Part shown: piece by piece, positions 41,406-45,440 of the stretch
Layout: every line of letters begins with the position of its first letter
Position numbering within the stretch: position 1 is the stretch's first letter
Assembly: GCA_002310175.1 (NCBI GenBank)
Contig: DBYG01000083.1
Span: forward strand, 1-45,440
Reading direction: 5' to 3'
DNA length: 45,440 nt
DNA from: Bacteroidales bacterium UBA1192
Lineage (GTDB): Bacteria > Bacteroidota > Bacteroidia > Bacteroidales > Bacteroidaceae
The notes under the pieces: generated by a model
What the model was told of the DNA's origin: nothing
What the model saw: only the letters and a program-made list of their open reading frames with translations
Databases searched by the model: none
Made by a program: the position numbers and the translations under genes

Positions 41406-43359
41406 TGACCAGTTCCTTTGAGGTCATGTGTTCCAGATATTGCTGAATGAGGGCTTTGAGCTCCGTTTCCATCTGTTTTTCAGTTTCAGGATGTTCCCCC
41501 TGCTGGTTGTTCCTCAGGGCGGGATCAGTGCGGTAGGAGTAGAGACCGGTGACCTGCTCTCCGTCAAACTTGAGGAGCCATTCTCCCTTATAGTACATAT
41601 ACATGCCGTTCTGGTAATTGGCGGCCCATGTTTCATGGTCAGGTGTGCAGAAGAGGTTCTGCCCGAAACTGATGACAGGTTTGTCATAACCCAGGTATCC
41701 CAGTATGGAGGGGAATATGTCCGACTGCTGCGCTATGGCGTTCCTGCGGCCGCTGAGGGTGCTGTCTGACGGGCAGTGGAATATGATGGGTACGCGGAAG
41801 TTTCCGTAGTCAGAGCTGTAGTCAGGATGCTCTGACAGATTGGTATGGTCCGCAGTGAGTACGAACAGGGTGTTCCGGAACCAGGGCTGGGCGGAGGCCT
41901 TGCGGAAGAAGAGCTCCAGGGAGTGGTCTGAATAGCGGATTCCCCGATAGATGGGGAGATTTCCTTCAACAGGATAAGTGTCCTGATAACGCTCAGGGAC
42001 GTTATATGGATGATGGGAGGAGGCGGTGAAGGCGGCTGCGGTGAAGGGCTGGGGGAAGGTTCCTATCATGTCACACATATACTGGAGGAACTCCTCGTCC
42101 CAGATGGCCCAGTAACCGTCAAATACGGAGTTCCCGCCGTACTGGGGTTCCTTCACGAAATCCTCCCTCCCGAAATAGTCATCATAACCTATGACACGTG
42201 AGAATGACTGGAAGCCCATGGAGCCGTTGTCCGCACCGTGGAAGAAGGCTGAGTAATATCCTTTCTTGCCCAATTCACCGGCAAGTCCGGTTATCGGCCT
42301 GGACATGATGGTGGGTGTGAGGAAGAGATGGTCCTTGAGCATGGGGAGTCCGGAGAGTACGGAGGGCATGGCGTCAATGCTCTTGCGGCCGTTGGCTACC
42401 GAGACCTCAAAGGTGAGGGAGTGCTCTATGAGCGAGTCCAGGAACGGGGTGCAGTCATGTATTCCCGCTGTGCCGGGATTCATGGCTCCCACATACTCTG
42501 ACCCGAAGCTCTCCAGTATGAATACTATCACGTTCCTGGGGGTGAAAGCTGCGGTGGAATCAGGAATTATGACGGGTGAATAGATGCTCTCCAGCTCCTG
42601 CTCTTCAAAATATGCGGGTACTTTCATCTCCTCATTGCCGAGAGTACGGATTATACAGAAGGGGGTGTTGAGTATGGCTGCGGCCTGAGCGGGAGTGCGG
42701 ACATAACGGTAGGCATTGCTCATGGTGATGGGTCTTATGTTATGAGCCAGTCCTCCGCGTATTCCGGCCACAATGCAGAGGGCGCTCAACGCAAGGCAGC
42801 AGGTGCGTACTATGTAATAGATGTATGTCCTTTTGTAGTGAAGGACGGCGGGAATCCTGATGAAACGGCACAGGATCCATACCATAATGCCGAACAGCAG
42901 CACCAGATACCAGTTGTCTATGAGCGAGCTCAGGAGGATGGAGCCTATCTGTCCGCCGCCTTCATGGCTGAACTCCCGCAGCACCTGGAGAGTGCTACGG
43001 CAGCCGGTGTAGGGGAAATAGACGGTGTCAGCGAGATTGGCCATCAGCCCTACTGATGCAATGAGTATGAGGATGATGCGGGTGAGCCGGTAGAACCATA
43101 TCTTCTCCTTGAGATGGAGGGGGAACATGAGGAGCACTATATACAGCGCACACAGATACATGATGCCGGCTGTGTCAAAGATGAGGGAGCCCTTGAGCAT
43201 GGGCCAGAAGAGTCCGTCCAAAGTGCCCTGGAGGGCGTTCCGGTTATAAAGGATGAATACCGGATGGCAGATGAGGAACGCGATGTAGATGACGATAATG
43301 TTCCTTATCATCACGACGAAGGGGGTCGTCATTAACGGGCGTGGTGTTTTTTGGGCCAT
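41380..43359 (-). CDS. LtaS-like membrane sulfatase/phosphotransferase
   Basis: A 659-residue inner-membrane protein. The first ~200 residues contain about five hydrophobic segments (such as IIVIYIAFLICHPVFIL and YLVLLFGIMVWIL), followed by a sulfatase-fold domain facing the periplasm. Metal and catalytic positions typical of the LTA synthase/alkaline phosphatase superfamily are visible: Glu283 in VFILESFGSE, a likely nucleophile Ser327 in NGRKSIDAMPSVLSG, the SSHHPY motif near 447-452, and Asp504-His505 in LTADHTNLSEHP. Gram-negative members transfer phospho-groups to glycans or lipids, or hydrolyse sulfate esters; the substrate here cannot be read. The ATG at 43359 is one base after the kinase TGA stop, indicating translational coupling; the ATG at 43389 would overlap the kinase more. 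Confidence 0.82.
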   Translation of the reverse strand: MAQKTPRPLMTTPFVVMIRNIIVIYIAFLICHPVFILYNRNALQGTLDGLFWPMLKGSLIFDTAGIMYLCALYIVLLMFPLHLKEKIWFYRLTRIILILIASVGLMANLADTVYFPYTGCRSTLQVLREFSHEGGGQIGSILLSSLIDNWYLVLLFGIMVWILCRFIRIPAVLHYKRTYIYYIVRTCCLALSALCIVAGIRGGLAHNIRPITMSNAYRYVRTPAQAAAILNTPFCIIRTLGNEEMKVPAYFEEQELESIYSPVIIPDSTAAFTPRNVIVFILESFGSEYVGAMNPGTAGIHDCTPFLDSLIEHSLTFEVSVANGRKSIDAMPSVLSGLPMLKDHLFLTPTIMSRPITGLAGELGKKGYYSAFFHGADNGSMGFQSFSRVIGYDDYFGREDFVKEPQYGGNSVFDGYWAIWDEEFLQYMCDMIGTFPQPFTAAAFTASSHHPYNVPERYQDTYPVEGNLPIYRGIRYSDHSLELFFRKASAQPWFRNTLFVLTADHTNLSEHPDYSSDYGNFRVPIIFHCPSDSTLSGRRNAIAQQSDIFPSILGYLGYDKPVISFGQNLFCTPDHETWAANYQNGMYMYYKGEWLLKFDGEQVTGLYSYRTDPALRNNQQGEHPETEKQMETELKALIQQYLEHMTSKELVISPDQDQS

Positions 43360-43360
43360 T

Positions 43361-44290
43361 TCAACGCCAGTTTTTGTATTTTTCCGCAAATTCCGTGCTT
43401 ATGTAGTTGGATGTGCTGAGGCAGGCTTCCGTACCGAATTCTATCCCGTATCCTATGAGCCGGCCCCATGTCTCGGGGGTGATGTGGTCCAGGTCCTCAC
43501 GGTGTATGTCCTCACGGATGAGTCCGTAAACGATGCCTGCATTGAAGTTGTCACCGGCGCCTATGGTGCTTACGGGGGTGATGGGCTTGGATGGATAGGA
43601 ATATTCCTTTCCATCGTCTATTACGGTGACTCCTGAGCTGCCCATGGTGTAGATGAGGCGGGTGCAGTAGGGAGAGATGCGCTCGTCATAGATGCGGCGT
43701 GTGTCATCCTGTCCGTACAGGTTGATGAAGTCCTCATGGCTTCCGCGTATGATATGGGCCAGACGGTAGTTGCTTATGAAGGTGTCACGGAGCGCTTCCA
43801 CTTCCCAGCAGTGGTTGGAGCGGAAATTGAGGTCATAGTAGAGGATAGCCCCCATTTCATGGGCATATTCCAGGAAGGCGGACACCTTGCTGCGGAGCAC
43901 GGGGTTCAGTACGAAATATGATCCGAGCATCACGATGTCATCCTTACCGATGGCCGGTATCTCAAAGTCCAGACGGTTGTTGGGATAGTCCTTATAGAAG
44001 CTGTACTCTGCATCATTGTCCTGATTCAGAAATGCCAGTGAAATGGCGGTTTTCTTTCCTTCATAACATGAGATGCAGTCAGTGCTGATGCCGTTCTGTC
44101 TGATGAAATCCAGGATTTGATGGCCCACTTTGTCATCGCCCACCTCTGATATGAAGGAGCACTGCATCCCGGTCCTGCCGAGCGATATGAGTCCGTTGAA
44201 TACGGAACCGCCGGGGACTGCGGCTATGGGCTGTCCGTTACGGAAGAGTATGTCGTAAACAGTCTCGCCTATGCCGAAGATGCGTCTCAT
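43361..44290 (-). CDS. PfkB-family carbohydrate kinase
   Basis: A 309-residue cytoplasmic sugar kinase of the ribokinase/PfkB family. It opens with IFGIGETVYDILF, has the sugar-binding PGGSVFNGLISLGRTG near residues 28-43, and near the end has the ATP/catalytic motif GAGDNFNAG (residues 244-252, catalytic base Asp247). Annotated relatives are often called fructokinases, but the sugar cannot be told from the sequence. Its ATG overlaps the kdsD stop in an ATGA, and the sulfatase gene follows after one base, so the three genes form one coupled operon. The longer frame to 44449 would overlap kdsD by 160 bases and encodes an unlikely His/Arg-rich head. Confidence 0.88.
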   Translation of the reverse strand: MRRIFGIGETVYDILFRNGQPIAAVPGGSVFNGLISLGRTGMQCSFISEVGDDKVGHQILDFIRQNGISTDCISCYEGKKTAISLAFLNQDNDAEYSFYKDYPNNRLDFEIPAIGKDDIVMLGSYFVLNPVLRSKVSAFLEYAHEMGAILYYDLNFRSNHCWEVEALRDTFISNYRLAHIIRGSHEDFINLYGQDDTRRIYDERISPYCTRLIYTMGSSGVTVIDDGKEYSYPSKPITPVSTIGAGDNFNAGIVYGLIREDIHREDLDHITPETWGRLIGYGIEFGTEACLSTSNYISTEFAEKYKNWR

Positions 44291-44886
44291 AACAGTTTTC
44301 TTGAACGTTGTCCCAAATAGCCTCCGTGGTGGCGCTTGTTGTAATCCTCCACGGTGAAACCGATCTTTTTCATGGTCTCTACCACAAGGGCGTCGCCTAT
44401 GACGTTCATGACGGTTGTGCTTGTGGTGGGAGCCAGTCCCAGCGCACATACCTCTTCAGGGTTACCGGTGGCCAGAACCACATCGGCCACACGGGCCAGC
44501 GGACTGTCGGTATTGCCGGTGAGTACGATGTATTTGAGTGTGGGGTCAAGCCTGCGGCTGAGGTCAGCCAGCTCGAGTATCTCACGTGTCTTGCCTGAGT
44601 TGGAGACAAGCAGGAAGAGGTCGTTTTTCTGAAGGATCCCCAGGTCACCGTGCTGGGCCTCGCTGGGATGCAGGAAGATGGAGGGTGTTCCGGTGGAGCT
44701 GAAGGTGGTGGCCATGTTCATGGCTATCTGACCTGCCTTTCCCATACCGCTCGTGATGAGTTTACCGTTAAGTACGTGGACATGTTGTACAATCAGTTCC
44801 ACAGCTTTCTCATATTCATCGCCTATGGGAATGTTCAGAATAGCCTGAGCCTCCCTTTTCACGATGTCTTTAATTGATTCAATCAT
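44287..44886 (-). CDS. kdsD: Arabinose-5-phosphate isomerase, SIS domain only
   Basis: Converts ribulose-5-phosphate to arabinose-5-phosphate, the first committed step to Kdo for the LPS inner core. The 199-residue protein is a single SIS domain with TSGMGKAGQIAMNMAT, FLHPSEAQHGDLG, SNSGKTREILEL and the C-terminal KRHHGGYLGQRSRKL, which parallels the HPGG-x-LG ending of the SIS domain in KdsD. The tandem CBS domains of the ~330-residue E. coli enzyme are absent, as in short isomerases known from Bacteroides. The ATG at 44886 is preferred to an upstream GTG at 44910, which would lie only about 8 bases from the predicted transcription start. It leads the operon kdsD-kinase-sulfatase. Confidence 0.9.
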   Translation of the reverse strand: MIESIKDIVKREAQAILNIPIGDEYEKAVELIVQHVHVLNGKLITSGMGKAGQIAMNMATTFSSTGTPSIFLHPSEAQHGDLGILQKNDLFLLVSNSGKTREILELADLSRRLDPTLKYIVLTGNTDSPLARVADVVLATGNPEEVCALGLAPTTSTTVMNVIGDALVVETMKKIGFTVEDYNKRHHGGYLGQRSRKLL

Positions 44887-44924
44887 TGCTTTTGTCCAAT
44901 GAAGGTTCACTAAATTTGAATCCG

Positions 44925-44932
44925 CAAATATA
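44925..44932 (-). promoter_or_regulatory. -7 box of the kdsD operon
   Basis: On the minus strand TATATTTG matches TAnnTTTG. About 19 bases upstream there is TTTTAG (complement of 44951-44956), a partial -33 match. Transcription would start near 44918, with a leader of roughly 30 bases to the ATG at 44886. Confidence 0.6.
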
Positions 44933-45024
44933 CAAAATATTCCGGATTAACTAAAACCCGGATAAAAACCGCGACTCGGTAAAAATGAGCGGTATATATA
45001 TGTCGTATTGTCGTGTTTTTTTAG

Positions 45025-45032
45025 TACATTTG
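45025..45032 (+). promoter_or_regulatory. -7 box for pnp
   Basis: TACATTTG matches TAnnTTTG on the plus strand, 55 bases before the pnp ATG. A -33 box at the ideal spacing is not evident (ATTG at 45007-45010 is too close). It is divergent from the kdsD promoter, about 95 bases away. Confidence 0.55.
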
Positions 45033-45087
45033 CCGCAATTTACTCGTATAGTAACTATTTATAAGAGGTTTTACTAATATTTTTAAG

Positions 45088-45440
45088 ATGAAGATTGTAA
45101 CAAAAGAGTTCCAGCTGCCCGATGGAAGAACCATCAGGCTGGAGACCGGGAAACTGGCAAAGCAAGCCGATGGAGCCGTGATGCTGACATGTGGCAAGAC
45201 TATGCTCCTGGCCACTGTTTGTGCCGCCAAAGATGCAGTTCCCGGAACTGATTTCATGCCGCTGCAGGTAGAGTACAGAGAGAAGTATGCGTCAGTGGGA
45301 CGTTATCCCGGCGGCTTTACCAAACGTGAGGGCCGTCCCTCAGATTATGAGATTCTTACATGCCGTCTGGTGGACCGCGCACTGCGTCCTTTGTTTCCTG
45401 ACAACTACCATGCTGAAGTTTTTGTAAACATCATACTGTT
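45088..45440 (+). CDS. pnp: Polyribonucleotide nucleotidyltransferase (PNPase), N-terminal part
   Basis: The first 117 codons of PNPase, cut off by the window end. The enzyme degrades RNA 3' to 5' with phosphate and works with the RNA degradation machinery. The first RNase PH-like domain is clear: FQLPDGRTIRLETGKLAKQA at residues 8-27, MLTCGKTMLLATV, DFMPLQVEYREKYASVGRYP and GGFTKREGRPSDYEILTCRL, then VDRALRPLFPDNY. These are among the most conserved blocks of the family. The ATG at 45088 follows an AT-rich leader and is the natural start. S1 and KH domains would lie beyond the window. It has no evident functional link to the neighbouring operon. Confidence 0.95.
   Translation, partial: MKIVTKEFQLPDGRTIRLETGKLAKQADGAVMLTCGKTMLLATVCAAKDAVPGTDFMPLQVEYREKYASVGRYPGGFTKREGRPSDYEILTCRLVDRALRPLFPDNYHAEVFVNIIL

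Noticed and set aside
43360..44449. Longer start for the sugar kinase at 44449
   Set aside because: The added 53 residues are His/Arg-rich and overlap kdsD; the ATG at 44290 in ATGA overlap begins exactly at the family's conserved N-terminus.

Overview
The window reads as a chromosomal segment of a gut-type Bacteroidales bacterium (Prevotella or Muribaculaceae-like; genus not resolvable by eye). The evidence is the promoter style (-7 boxes of the form TAnnTTTG, once with a TTTG box exactly 19 bases upstream), A-rich sequence instead of Shine-Dalgarno sites before start codons, lipoprotein fimbrillins, a C-terminal domain resembling type IX secretion (T9SS) sorting signals, and a short arabinose-5-phosphate isomerase made only of a SIS domain.

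Layout. (1) 37-1221, minus: purT, a purine-synthesis housekeeping gene. (2) 1222-1759: AT-rich control region with two perfect 12-bp palindromes and a promoter. (3) 1760-16337, plus: a type V (FimA/Mfa-like) pilus locus. It holds a DUF5119-like lipoprotein, three fimbrillins, an OmpA-like/DUF3575 outer-membrane protein, and five more fimbrillins. Two of those five carry long calcium-binding-type DxDxDG inserts. (4) 16356-41405, plus: three giant surface proteins of 3954, 2267 and about 1967 residues, built largely from a 26-28 residue glycine-rich repeat (V-Y/F-G-G-G-N) that I infer to be a beta-solenoid. The first ends in a probable T9SS sorting domain; the other two do not. (5) 41380-44886, minus: a compact operon of kdsD, a PfkB-family sugar kinase and an LtaS-like membrane sulfatase/phosphotransferase. 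(6) 45088-end, plus: the start of pnp (polynucleotide phosphorylase).

How the parts may work together. Seven of the eight fimbrillins share a lipobox cysteine followed 22-34 residues later by Thr-Arg-Ala/Gly; the eighth has Thr-Lys-Ala. This is the arrangement expected when lipoprotein precursors are cut by an Arg-specific protease to start donor-strand polymerisation. The two calcium-type fimbrillins carry their inserts exactly between the last two recognisable strand motifs, so the presumed donor strand sits at the end of a calcium-binding spacer. The giant repeat proteins follow the last fimbrillin by 18 bases, and the first may be co-transcribed with the pilus genes. The third has its own promoter. 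The most unusual content is the giant-protein family: a super-module of about 415 residues with fixed landmark order occurs twice in tandem in giant 2 and once in giant 3. Two intergenic regions also contain degenerate tandem repeats with a strict 11-bp period. No tRNA, rRNA, CRISPR array, transposase or integrase was seen.
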